Shown in pieces: positions 1 to 8,495 of a DNA stretch of 64,000 nt (positions are counted from its first letter, which is position 1; each line of letters starts with the position of its first letter). The notes beneath the pieces were generated by a model. The model searched no databases and was not told where the DNA came from. It was given only the letters and a program-made list of their open reading frames with translations. The stretch is from Spongiihabitans sp965206355 (GTDB taxonomy: Bacteria > Pseudomonadota > Gammaproteobacteria > Arenicellales > Poriferihabitantaceae), in the NCBI GenBank assembly GCA_965206355.1, contig OZ242212.1:2046001-2110000 (forward strand), in the 5' to 3' direction. The translations under genes were made by a program, and so were the position numbers.

Positions 1-558
1 GCCTGCATTGGTCGCAACACCATTGCCACTTAACCTCGGCACACCTTGGAACAGCGCGCCGACCTCAAAATCGACACTCAGTCCGCTCTGTTTCTGGCTA
101 CTCCAGCCCAAACCAAAATAGGGAGCCAGTGATTTAAAATCCAACAATATATTAGCTCGACCGGTATATTGTTGATTATTGTACTCAAACTCCCCACCCT
201 CAGTGCTGGCATTCAGTTCATTTTTATTGGAGAGAAAACCAACACTGAATCGAAAACTACCGCCCGTGGGGTGCCAATCACCAATCAGACCAACGCTATT
301 CAGTTTCAACTCTCCCACGTTTCGATTGCCAGCGTCGGTTTCTGCATAACTTTTGTCATACTTGTTAAACACCAGCCTGCCGTTAATTTTTTCATGGAAC
401 GGATATTTAAGTTCAACACCGAGACCGAGTGTGCTGACTTTACCAGCCATACTGATATCTACTGCGCTTGCCACATTGGCAACACTCGCAATACTGATAG
501 CAACAAACAAGGTACAAAGGCTGAGTATGGTTTTAGCAATGCGCGTAATGTTGTTCAT
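1..558 (-). CDS. Outer-membrane beta-barrel protein, 3' end cut by window edge
   Basis: Reading the minus strand from an ATG at 558 gives 186 codons open to the window edge. The first ~32 residues form a signal peptide with a hydrophobic core and an AxA-type end (VANVASA). After it come alternating polar/hydrophobic strands with aromatic ends, including GDWHPTGGSFRFSVGF and SLAPYFGLGWS, a pattern I associate with a widespread proteobacterial family of uncharacterised outer-membrane barrel proteins. A good ribosome site (GAGAGGAC) lies just before the ATG. Function is unknown; the membrane location is inferred from the signal peptide and strand pattern. It is the only gene here read off the left edge, and the upstream gene (764-1870) is on the same strand but ~200 bp away. 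Confidence 0.75.
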   Translation of the reverse strand, partial: MNNITRIAKTILSLCTLFVAISIASVANVASAVDISMAGKVSTLGLGVELKYPFHEKINGRLVFNKYDKSYAETDAGNRNVGELKLNSVGLIGDWHPTGGSFRFSVGFLSNKNELNASTEGGEFEYNNQQYTGRANILLDFKSLAPYFGLGWSSQKQSGLSVDFEVGALFQGVPRLSGNGVATNAG

Positions 559-763
559 ATGTCCTCTCATAATGTTTGATGTTGTGAATAAGTCGCTGAT
601 GTCGCATGATGAATAGAGTGCCGTGGTGCTTATGTTTGCAGTACGACGAATACCGTTACCATCTGAGGTAGCTGTTTGTAGTTAAATACGATGTGTCGTT
701 TGACGTGGTCACACAAAATGCTATAAATGCAAATGATTTTTCGTGTATACCGCAATTCTTATA

Positions 764-1870
764 TCATGAAAAAAAATTACCTCGACAATAATCTAACACT
801 TCATCTCGGATAATTGTTTGACTTTTCGCACATACTTTTTCTTTTTGTGCTTTTGAGGTATGTCGCCGCCAGTGCTTGATGGCGTATTTGAAATAATCCA
901 TGCCCCACATTAGTTTTGTGTGCTCGGATGCGCGGTTCAGAATTTTAAGTTGTTTAACTGCGGTTTTTAGCAAATCCGCATAGACCAAATCCTGGTAACC
1001 TTGACGCTCCAGTCTTTCCCAGTTCGACGAATAAACCAGCCAGCGCGTCAGGGTTGTTAGTAAATTTGGAAATGCCAGATAAAAACTGCCCACGCCTAAA
1101 TAAGGCTCCAGAGTGAGCACTTTGTGGGTTAAATGTCCCGGCATAAACAGGGTTTGACCGCTTTCGATTGTGAACCAGTACGCGCTTTTTAACGATAACC
1201 ACGTGTCCATATCAAAGGCACATTTTCCTTTTATTTTTTGTCGGTCCAGATCTTCCAGCCCGTTGGCAATACCTTCGTTGGTGTCCCAAGCAAGCCATAA
1301 TTTCTTGCCGATGAAACAGTGGTTGCTGCCATCGGAATCATCGGAATGGGAATCAGAGACTGCCGCGCTACTGCTGATGACCAAGGTCATCATTTCCAGC
1401 CAAGCAGTGCGTGCTGTTGAACGTGGATAAAGGTTGAATTGACTCAAGCGTTTTGCATCTATGACTTTTTCAACCTGACTATCTCGAAAATGCAGATCCG
1501 TAACATTGATGATCGCTTTGTTGCGTTGCCATTTTTCAGCGAGCTGGTCAATGGTCAAATATTTCCAAATTTCTTTTTTTCCGGTTTTGGTGCGGATTCG
1601 ATATTCAATATCGGCATAGTTAAGGGCGTTCAATATCAACGCCGCTGGATTGGTTAGGTTGCGTTGCTTTTGCGTTCTAAGTGGCGATGGAAAATCTTCA
1701 AACAGAGATATACGGGCTAATGCCATATTTTTGAACAGATGCTGTCGATTATAGCTACCGACTTTTATCTCCAGATTGGATAATTTTGGCAATAAATGCG
1801 GTTTTATTGCGAGTGTTGGGTCAATATTTTCGGCATCCTGAAATAACCGTGCGATGTCGCGGCTAGCCAT
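764..1870 (-). CDS. JmjC/cupin-fold oxygenase-like protein
   Basis: This 368-residue protein has the signature of a JmjC-like, Fe(II)/2-oxoglutarate-dependent domain in its middle: HSD at about residues 175-177 (the HxD metal pair), a GKKLWLAWD segment after it, and FTIESGQTLFMPGHLTHKV at ~233-251, which can supply the distal histidine. Proteins of this fold hydroxylate proteins or small molecules, but nothing here shows the substrate. The N-terminal 120 residues and C-terminal 90 residues are not recognised. It starts only 9 bp after the stop of the large cyclase-ATPase gene (1880-5131) on the same strand, so the two are probably co-transcribed and may work together. The fold call is fairly good; the enzymatic activity is inference. 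Confidence 0.6.
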   Translation of the reverse strand: MASRDIARLFQDAENIDPTLAIKPHLLPKLSNLEIKVGSYNRQHLFKNMALARISLFEDFPSPLRTQKQRNLTNPAALILNALNYADIEYRIRTKTGKKEIWKYLTIDQLAEKWQRNKAIINVTDLHFRDSQVEKVIDAKRLSQFNLYPRSTARTAWLEMMTLVISSSAAVSDSHSDDSDGSNHCFIGKKLWLAWDTNEGIANGLEDLDRQKIKGKCAFDMDTWLSLKSAYWFTIESGQTLFMPGHLTHKVLTLEPYLGVGSFYLAFPNLLTTLTRWLVYSSNWERLERQGYQDLVYADLLKTAVKQLKILNRASEHTKLMWGMDYFKYAIKHWRRHTSKAQKEKVCAKSQTIIRDEVLDYCRGNFFS

Positions 1871-1879
1871 GCGTAATAC

Positions 1880-4800
1880 TCATGCCTGAATGGCTTCTGC
1901 GGTGTGATTGATTTTATCAATCCACCCTTGCGCTTTTTGTCGTCTGGCAATTTTCAGGGCTTGATTGAGATAAGATTTTGCCTCCGTCAGATAATTTTTA
2001 TGATATTTTTTACCGATGCGGCTGGCAATAACCCGTTCAGCTTTAAGACGATATAATTCTGCCTGATAAAATAATTCTTCGTTCTTCTCGCTCAGTGTTA
2101 ATGCACGTTGCAGGGATTCTTGTGCTGCCGCATAGTCGCCCACAGCAATTTGTATCTCTGCGGTCATACCTAGCAAATAGGTTAAATCAATTTCTTCTTT
2201 GGACTCAAACAAGGTATTGGTCGCTTGCACCACTTGCTGCAATGCCTGTACATCTTGACGGCTACTGGCAATGGCAAGATTCTGAAATAACAACCCGCGT
2301 TTGATAAACATATCTTGTCCCCGAGTACGCGCCAGCTCAATAACCTCTGCACTATACGCCAGTACCGTTGCCGTATCGCCTAACAGCATCTGCGTGAAAC
2401 AACTGTTACTTAACGCAGAGACTGTCGCGTAATCTGATTCCTGACGCGCACTTTCGATGGCTTGACGACACAGCAACCTGGCAGACTTCCGCTCACCGAT
2501 AAAAAACTTCACATAGGACAGGTAATCCAGACTCATGCTCGGATAACAATTCAGACCACTTACCTCTTGCCCTTTAATGTCCAGTGCCGATTCCAGATGT
2601 TGCTGTGCCTTGTTGAGTTCGCCCAGTACACAATGCGCTATACCCAGCACTTGCTGTCCGCTGATTTTTGCCGCCAGATGGTTATTGTCAATGCCAATAT
2701 CTAAAATAGTTTGTGCCGAACTCAACGATTTTCGTATCATACCGGCATTAAAAGTAATACCAAACTCAAAATCCAGCGCATCAATTTCCTTTTCAATATC
2801 ACCCATCTGAGCGGCAATTAACACGGCGTTACGAAAGCAGTCATGCGCATCTTCAGAGACCGCACCCAAGGTCGCATTCAAAGCACGCCCTCTGCTCATA
2901 GACAGGCGGTATCGCTGATTGAGGTCGGTGTATTGGCTAATTTTAGGCAGATGCGCCGTGGCATTATTAAGCAGACCCACTGCCTCAATGGTCGCTCCGG
3001 AATTGAATGCGCTTTCTCCAGCATCAAGCCAATAGCGGAAACCGTTTATGTCATCTCCGGCCTGATCGTAGTGGTAGGCTATCACTTGCTTATCTAATGC
3101 ATGTGTTGGTACGGCCATCGATGGATCAGGATGAGAGAGATATTGCGCAATCATTGCGTGAATTTTTCTGCGGTTTTTCTTGAGCAGGCTTTCATAGGCG
3201 GCATCTCGTAACAAGATGTGTCGGAATTGAAAACCACAATATGAGACATCTGATTGCGCGTAGATAATGTCTTGCTTAATCAGGTTCTCCAGCCCGGCTT
3301 CAATCGTTTCATGCTGCTGTCCACAAATGTGATATAATAGTGATTTTGTGAATGATTCGCCAATGACAGCGGCACATTGCACCAGATATTTTGCTTCGCC
3401 CAGCCCATCTAACCTTGACAACAAAGAGGCTTGCAGTGTATCTGGAACGTGTATGGGTTGACTCGAGTTTTGTTGTCGGTTGGGCGCGGAATAATTACTG
3501 TCCAGCATGACTTTGGTGACTTCCTCAATGAAGAGCGGGACACCCGCACCTTTGTCACTGATGCTATCCACTATGGATTCATCTAGCTCGCTCATCGCAC
3601 TGTTTTTCGATATTTCTTCAATCAAGCGATGTGATTGCTGAACCGTCAATTTCATCAACGAAAGATGGGTGACATGGGATTGCGGATAGGACAGCGGTTT
3701 ATTTAAGCGATGACTCACAAGCAACATTATTGAGTGGTTATGATTTCTGCGTACCAACATATCCAACACGTTGAGCGTTGTCGGATCAACCCAGTGCGTG
3801 TCTTCGATAATCAGCAATACCGATTCGCTATTGGATAATTCAATGATAAAGTTTGTCAAACTCTCCTGCGCTAACTGCAATTGGTGTTGTGAGTCAACAT
3901 CAGGTTTTCTCTCGTCATTCACTTGTAGCGCGATCAGCGATGTTACGGTATGCAGAAAGTTTTCATCCAATTTGTATTTTTTCAACAACAATTCCTTGAG
4001 CTTTAAATACTGTATTTGATCATCGTCGTTGGGAAATATCCCGGACTCCCACATCAGACTGACCAGATAGGGATAGAGTGGACTACGTGAATGATAGGGA
4101 GAGCCATGAATTCTTAACAGGTGATACGGTTCTTTTAACTGTTCAAGCAAGGAATCAATGAGTCGGGTTTTGCCAATTCCGGCTTCACCAGACAGCAACA
4201 CCACCTGTCCTTTGTTCTGACAGGTCTGTTGCCAGCAATCAAGCAACAAAGTCAGTTCATTTTCGCGATTGATTAGTGATGTTAAATGCTTGTCTGTTTC
4301 CTTGCGAAAATATTGTTTGATCGGCTGTTCCCGCCGCACCTGCCAGAGTCGAATCGGTTCGGCATAACCTTTTATCGGCTGCTCACCTAACTCGGTAAAT
4401 TCAAATGTATTGACGATAAGTCGATGGGTATCGGGTGCAACGACAATGGCATTCGGTGAAGCTAATCTCTGTAGTCTTGCCGCCAGATTAGGTGCTTCAC
4501 CAACCACCGCATTTTCTTTGGTTATATCATCACCGATGGTTTCGATCACCACATATCCTGTGGCAATACCAATCCTAACCGACAGCGTCATATCGTTTGA
4601 GCAGGAAAATATCTTGTTGAGTTGATCAACCTGACGAACGATTTCCAAGCCTGCCCACACCGCCCGCTCGGCATCATCCTCCAGCATGAGCGGATATCCA
4701 AAATACACCAGCAAGCCATCACCCATGTAGCGGGCTATGTATCCACCAAATTTCTTGATGGCTCTGGCGCAACCCTCTTGATAAGCCCGATAAAGATCAT

Positions 4801-5131
4801 GTATATCTTCAATATCAAACCCGCTCGCAATCCTGATTGAGTCCACAAGATCGCAAAACATTAATGTCATATATCGCCGCTCCGGATCAATATGAATGGG
4901 TTGCAGATTCGGTGATATATTTGACAGTGGCTGGTTTATTCGCTCTGCCTCATTGTTAAGTTTTCTGAGTGCTTTGAGTATTTTTTTACGATGTCCGAGG
5001 GAAACATTCAGTATCGCAAGATCCGCTTCTGAAAGCTCACCGAGCACATCCATATCAATATCATTTGCCATAAATTTTTCGGTGTATTGCACCAGCCCAA
5101 GCTCTGACAACCACTTATTGACCTCTGACAT
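1880..5131 (-). CDS. SAM domain / class III nucleotidyl cyclase / AAA ATPase / TPR signalling protein
   Basis: This 1083-residue multidomain protein begins with a SAM domain (residues ~1-60, WLSELGLVQYTEKF). A class III adenylate/guanylate cyclase homology domain follows (~85-265), with the metal-site segments FCDLVDS and YMGDGLLVYFGYP and the downstream VVGEAPNLAARLQ. An AAA/STAND-type ATPase (~285-650) has the P-loop GEAGIGKT near residue 315, and the rest is a helical TPR-like region. This architecture is known from bacterial proteins annotated as adenylate cyclase with an ATPase and TPRs; many act as signal-responsive cyclases and some have lost cyclase activity. Two aspartates suited to bind metal are present, so activity is possible but unproven. 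Upstream is the secreted metallopeptidase (109-bp gap); downstream, 9 bp away, is the JmjC-like gene. Confidence 0.85.
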   Translation of the reverse strand: MSEVNKWLSELGLVQYTEKFMANDIDMDVLGELSEADLAILNVSLGHRKKILKALRKLNNEAERINQPLSNISPNLQPIHIDPERRYMTLMFCDLVDSIRIASGFDIEDIHDLYRAYQEGCARAIKKFGGYIARYMGDGLLVYFGYPLMLEDDAERAVWAGLEIVRQVDQLNKIFSCSNDMTLSVRIGIATGYVVIETIGDDITKENAVVGEAPNLAARLQRLASPNAIVVAPDTHRLIVNTFEFTELGEQPIKGYAEPIRLWQVRREQPIKQYFRKETDKHLTSLINRENELTLLLDCWQQTCQNKGQVVLLSGEAGIGKTRLIDSLLEQLKEPYHLLRIHGSPYHSRSPLYPYLVSLMWESGIFPNDDDQIQYLKLKELLLKKYKLDENFLHTVTSLIALQVNDERKPDVDSQHQLQLAQESLTNFIIELSNSESVLLIIEDTHWVDPTTLNVLDMLVRRNHNHSIMLLVSHRLNKPLSYPQSHVTHLSLMKLTVQQSHRLIEEISKNSAMSELDESIVDSISDKGAGVPLFIEEVTKVMLDSNYSAPNRQQNSSQPIHVPDTLQASLLSRLDGLGEAKYLVQCAAVIGESFTKSLLYHICGQQHETIEAGLENLIKQDIIYAQSDVSYCGFQFRHILLRDAAYESLLKKNRRKIHAMIAQYLSHPDPSMAVPTHALDKQVIAYHYDQAGDDINGFRYWLDAGESAFNSGATIEAVGLLNNATAHLPKISQYTDLNQRYRLSMSRGRALNATLGAVSEDAHDCFRNAVLIAAQMGDIEKEIDALDFEFGITFNAGMIRKSLSSAQTILDIGIDNNHLAAKISGQQVLGIAHCVLGELNKAQQHLESALDIKGQEVSGLNCYPSMSLDYLSYVKFFIGERKSARLLCRQAIESARQESDYATVSALSNSCFTQMLLGDTATVLAYSAEVIELARTRGQDMFIKRGLLFQNLAIASSRQDVQALQQVVQATNTLFESKEEIDLTYLLGMTAEIQIAVGDYAAAQESLQRALTLSEKNEELFYQAELYRLKAERVIASRIGKKYHKNYLTEAKSYLNQALKIARRQKAQGWIDKINHTAEAIQA

Positions 5132-5240
5132 ACGCGAAATAAATTATCTGTAAGAGCGCTTTGCATCATTGCCGATACCGAGATTGGGCGGCTCAATTTG
5201 AATGATGCAAGTTGAATGATGCAAGCGTCTCTTAGTACCA

Positions 5241-6764
5241 TTAAAAAGAGCTTGAAAACGGTGCAATCAAATATTTTTCGTTTAACCGATCTAATAATGC
5301 AACAGCTATTTTCAAATCTCCAGCGATCATATTCACTGCCTTTTTATCCGCATTATTATAGTCATAGCCCGAACCACCGAAAGCCTGTTGCATTTTCTCT
5401 TGGGCGAGATCAATAATTTCTGCCGAGACCTCGCTATGTGTTTGCCGTAGTCGGGAATACATCGCGGATAAAACAGTAACTGCCACATATTCAGCATGCC
5501 ATTCCCGAACACCGCTGAACGCATAACAGTGAATCCCATTGAACTCCTTCCAAATTTGTCGTTTCGCCTGCTCTGATGTCAAGCGTTTTCCCTGCTCACA
5601 TATTCGTCGGGCAATGGTCGCCAGCTCACAGTTTTTATAAATTTCAACGGGCACAAATTCTTCTTCATCATGATTAACATAGCCGTAATCCGGCAGTTCA
5701 TCTTTAACCTTACTGGTGTTAATTTGCCATCCAAGCTGATTGACATAAGCGACAAAGGCAGTCGGTTGCTGGTGCCTGTTATGCGCCAGCAATGCGGTCT
5801 GATTTTGTGGGTAGTCCATGGCGTTTTGCAGCACATGTGTCCATTCATGAATTACCGTCATCAAGGTCGCTATGCGATTGGCGGGGCTTGCTGAAATATC
5901 GCTTATGCTTTTCCGATAGATAATGATTTGCCCATTCACTGGCGACACTTCGGCAACGACACTATCATCAGAAACAACATCATATTGCAGTGCTGTGGTA
6001 ACACTCCGAGCATTCGCTTTCAGATTATATTTCGGGTACTGACCAGCAAAGATATTCAACACATCATTCACCAGATCAGCAATTTCAGGTGTGAATCTAT
6101 AATCATTCTGCACATAAACAAGACCATATTGCTTGAATACTGAAAGTTGGGCATCAATCAAGTCGTGATTTTTTTGTTTTACGAAATCAAAGCGGTTGCT
6201 ATTTGACCAATCCAGATGGTCTGGTAAGCCATCCTGATCTGCATCATTTTTATCTATTTTGTCCTGAATGGGTGCTGCTGTTTGCGGTCTCGGATCAAAT
6301 AAATTACTGATACCATCATTATCTGCATCGGTATCATTGGCTAAAAATGCCCCTTCCCCCTTGATTCTAAAATCCAGAACACCATCACCATCGCTATCCA
6401 GAAATGCCAGCATCCTTAACATTTTCGGCTTGAAATACGTCTTGAAAAACAGCTGATCGTTACGTTTCAATTGATCAAACCGGTGTTGTGCCCGTTCATA
6501 TTGAGCCGCCGTCATACAAGTGAGTCGTGTTTTTTCTGCGACAGACTTGTTTCCACCATGATAGACATTGAGCAAACTTTTTAGCTGTTGTGTCGTCTGT
6601 TCAGTCCAATCAAGACACTTCGTCAAGGCAGAGGTTGTTGAATTTAGCAATCCACTCTCTGCCATCATCGGACTTGTAAGACATAAAAAAGCAATCATTG
6701 CCGAGATTGAAAAGGTTACGCAGTAATTACTCATAGACCGTATCTTACACCTACATTTGTACAT
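5241..6764 (-). CDS. Secreted zinc metallopeptidase-like protein with calcium-binding repeats
   Basis: The 507-residue product starts with a signal peptide; an internal Met at residue 11 (position 6734) gives a more usual one (MSNYCVTFS...) and may be the true start. Residues ~120-185 hold three acidic DxDxDG-type loops (DSDGDGVLDF, DTDADNDGISNLFDP, DADQDGLPDH), like thrombospondin type 3 or dockerin calcium repeats. Near residue 307 is HEWTH in a helix (VIHEWTHVLQN), the HExxH zinc motif, and about 110 residues later REWHAEYVAV could supply a third ligand. I infer an exported, calcium-stabilised zinc peptidase; I do not recognise the exact family. It stands alone between the cyclase gene and the divergent acpP region. 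Confidence 0.6.
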   Translation of the reverse strand: MYKCRCKIRSMSNYCVTFSISAMIAFLCLTSPMMAESGLLNSTTSALTKCLDWTEQTTQQLKSLLNVYHGGNKSVAEKTRLTCMTAAQYERAQHRFDQLKRNDQLFFKTYFKPKMLRMLAFLDSDGDGVLDFRIKGEGAFLANDTDADNDGISNLFDPRPQTAAPIQDKIDKNDADQDGLPDHLDWSNSNRFDFVKQKNHDLIDAQLSVFKQYGLVYVQNDYRFTPEIADLVNDVLNIFAGQYPKYNLKANARSVTTALQYDVVSDDSVVAEVSPVNGQIIIYRKSISDISASPANRIATLMTVIHEWTHVLQNAMDYPQNQTALLAHNRHQQPTAFVAYVNQLGWQINTSKVKDELPDYGYVNHDEEEFVPVEIYKNCELATIARRICEQGKRLTSEQAKRQIWKEFNGIHCYAFSGVREWHAEYVAVTVLSAMYSRLRQTHSEVSAEIIDLAQEKMQQAFGGSGYDYNNADKKAVNMIAGDLKIAVALLDRLNEKYLIAPFSSSF

Positions 6765-7180
6765 TGGCAGTATTTTTCGTTTTTATCCTTACCATCTTTC
6801 ACAGTAATTTGTTGAGTTATAACCGAATCTGGTATCTGATGGGTTGAAAAAAAGCGGCGTATCTGGTTGATTGGAAGTTATCAAACAAGAAAATGTAGTA
6901 CCCCCACAAATCAACCGAAAGGCCACCGAGAAAATCAGGACGCCCTCACCTGACACAAAACAGCTATAAAAATCACGATAAATTGAGGAAATTTTGATGT
7001 AAAAAAAGTCAAAATTAGGTTAATATTCATTGGACTTGGTGCGGTTGATTGTTTACTATCCGTCCGTCCAAATTTATCTAAATCTGCACAGCGATATTTA
7101 AGCTCTATTTATTTAGAGATAATAAAGTATCCAACAGCGCAGCGAAAAATCCACTCATCAATCCGGAGGTTAAAACTCGA
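6765..7180. other. Intergenic region between the metallopeptidase gene and acpP
   Basis: About 416 bp separate these divergent genes and no coding sequence is supported. It is A+T-rich towards acpP and must hold both promoters. Visible structures are a small inverted repeat at 6991-7015 (ATTTTGA / TCAAAAT around an A-rich loop) and another at 7103-7118 (CTCTA / TAGAG). A strong ribosome-binding site GGAGGT lies at about 7162-7167. I could not fix a convincing -35/-10 pair. Confidence 0.4.
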
Positions 7181-7423
7181 ATGAGCGATATTGAAGAACG
7201 TGTAAAAAAAGTTGTTATTGAACAGCTTGGTGTCAATGAAGATCAAGTTACTCTGGAGGCATCTTTTGTTGATGACCTCGGTGCAGATTCGCTGGATACA
7301 GTAGAATTGGTCATGGCATTGGAAGAGGAATTTGATGCTGAAATTCCTGATGATAAAGCAGAAACGATCACCCGAGTAAAAGATGCAGTAGATTACATTA
7401 AGGCTTCAATCGCCAGCGCATGA
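7181..7423 (+). CDS. acpP: Acyl carrier protein
   Basis: This 80-residue acidic protein is the standard type II fatty-acid acyl carrier. The phosphopantetheine attachment site is the serine in DDLGADSLDTVELVMALEE, preceded by the usual helix I and followed by EFDAEIPDDKAETITRVKDAV. It carries growing acyl chains as thioesters in the cytoplasm. The start is fixed by GGAGGT just upstream. In many gammaproteobacteria acpP lies directly before fabF; here fabF is about 8 kb away on the other strand, so the fab cluster has been split. A strong terminator at 7490-7525 ends the transcript, making acpP monocistronic. Confidence 0.97.
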   Translation: MSDIEERVKKVVIEQLGVNEDQVTLEASFVDDLGADSLDTVELVMALEEEFDAEIPDDKAETITRVKDAVDYIKASIASA

Positions 7424-7489
7424 ACAGTCCACTATTGCTCAAATCAAACCGTATTTGATAACCCCGTATTTGAGGCTGCAAATCAAATC

Positions 7490-7525
7490 AAACCGCTACC
7501 CGCTACGTCTCGGGTAGCGGTTTTT
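7490..7525 (+). terminator. Rho-independent terminator of acpP
   Basis: A 13-bp perfect stem AAACCGCTACCCG / CGGGTAGCGGTTT encloses an 8-nt loop (CTACGTCT) and runs into a T tract. It begins 66 bp after the acpP stop codon. Confidence 0.9.
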
Positions 7526-7709
7526 GCGTTCTGATCTTCGCCCATTAAGATTGACAGCGTTTTTTCCGAGCGCGAAGGCTCTGCAAACAACGTTGATTGA
7601 CTATTGGAATAATAGCATCAAGACCGGGCATGTCTGCGTTTGCTGGCCGACCATATCCGTACTAAACAACCTGCATCGCCCGGCATAACAGTCAAAATCA
7701 TATGACAGT

Positions 7710-7848
7710 GAGACCTTTGCACGGAAGATGGTTTCGCTTTCAGGCAAGGCAAAAACGCACGGAATGAGGGAGTTTATGCTTATAAATGACCGATTGAGTA
7801 CGATTTTAACGCAGCATGCAGGTGAAATGGCTTTCGTGCAAAGGTCTC
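7710..7848 (+). mobile_element. MITE-like element, copy 1 (139 bp)
   Basis: The ends are inverted repeats GAGACCTTTGCACG / CGTGCAAAGGTCTC (14 bp perfect, ~18 bp with one mismatch). The body is shared with four more copies at 16801, 36546, 56783 and 61478. No transposase is encoded. The flanks share only AGT directly outside each end, so a target duplication is degraded or absent. It sits between the acpP terminator and the ssrA promoter. Confidence 0.85.
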
Positions 7849-7892
7849 AGTAGATTAAAAACCCTTAAATCGCTACCACGACCGCTTTATTT

Positions 7893-7901
7893 TGCTATAA
7901 T
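7893..7901 (+). promoter_or_regulatory. Extended -10 promoter of ssrA
   Basis: TGCTATAAT at 7893-7901 combines an upstream TG with a consensus TATAAT. It lies about 18 bp before the first tmRNA base. No good -35 is visible, which fits an extended -10 promoter. Confidence 0.6.
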
Positions 7902-7918
7902 CAGGACTCTTTCTTTTT

Positions 7919-8275
7919 GGGGGTGACTGGCTTCGACGTTGGTCGCGAAACCATTGGAGCATGTCGAGGTGTAGAGTTCCTCGTAAATCCAGCTACACAA
8001 CATTAGTTGCCAACGACGACAACTACGCACTAGCCGCTTAAGCCGGTTAGTCCTTTCGCTTGGCTCGCTTTTAGGCTGAGGTTTGAAAGGTCATCTTATA
8101 AAAGCTCGCTAGTCAGTTCTGCTCGTTAGCTGACGGTTAAAACCAATCGGGCTCGCCGACCTGTTTGCTTCGTCTGCCTGCTGGCAAGTCGGTTAACTTA
8201 AAGTGCAGACTAAGCATGTAGTGCCGATGTGTGTAGGATCTGCGGACGCGGGTTCAATTCCCGCCACCTCCACCA
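7919..8275 (+). ncRNA. ssrA: Transfer-messenger RNA (tmRNA)
   Basis: The 357-nt gene starts with GGGGGTGACTGGCTTCGACG, the conserved tmRNA 5' end, and ends with a T-arm (GGTTCAATTCC) and CCACCTCCACCA, which pairs with the 5' GGGGGTG to form the tRNA-like acceptor with encoded CCA. The tag frame begins at 8009 and encodes ANDDNYALAA followed by TAA at 8039-8041, ending in the LAA degron recognised by ClpXP/ClpAP. tmRNA with SmpB rescues stalled ribosomes. The clpA and clpS genes, which act on tagged or adapted substrates, are directly downstream on the other strand. Confidence 0.97.
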
Positions 8276-8347
8276 TAATCACTGGTTTTTGTTCCTGAAA
8301 AACCAGTATTCCCGATCTCCACAGTGGAGACGATGCGGGAAACAAAC

Positions 8348-8381
8348 ACCGTCTTAGCCCGAAAAGCGAAGGCGGTTTTTT
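8348..8381 (+). terminator. Rho-independent terminator of ssrA
   Basis: An 8-bp stem ACCGTCTT / AAGGCGGT (one G-T pair) is followed by TTTTTTG. It lies about 70 bp after the tmRNA 3' end. Confidence 0.65.
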
Positions 8382-8495
8382 GTTTTGATTAGTGGTTGTT
8401 AGAGGATATAGCCAACCGTAATGACATAACATTATCCATCACATTCTGACTGTGGACAGGTTTGTTCAAAAGTTCAAGCACTATAGTGCATCCTC

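Noticed and set aside
8193..8432. 79-codon minus-strand reading over the ssrA 3' end
   Set aside because: It is antisense to the tmRNA and its terminator; such readings over structural RNAs are spurious.
8478..8489. Palindrome GCACTATAGTGC after clpA as an operator
   Set aside because: A 12-bp perfect palindrome, but it lies past the 3' ends of clpA and ssrA with no promoter nearby; more likely chance or a weak terminator stem.
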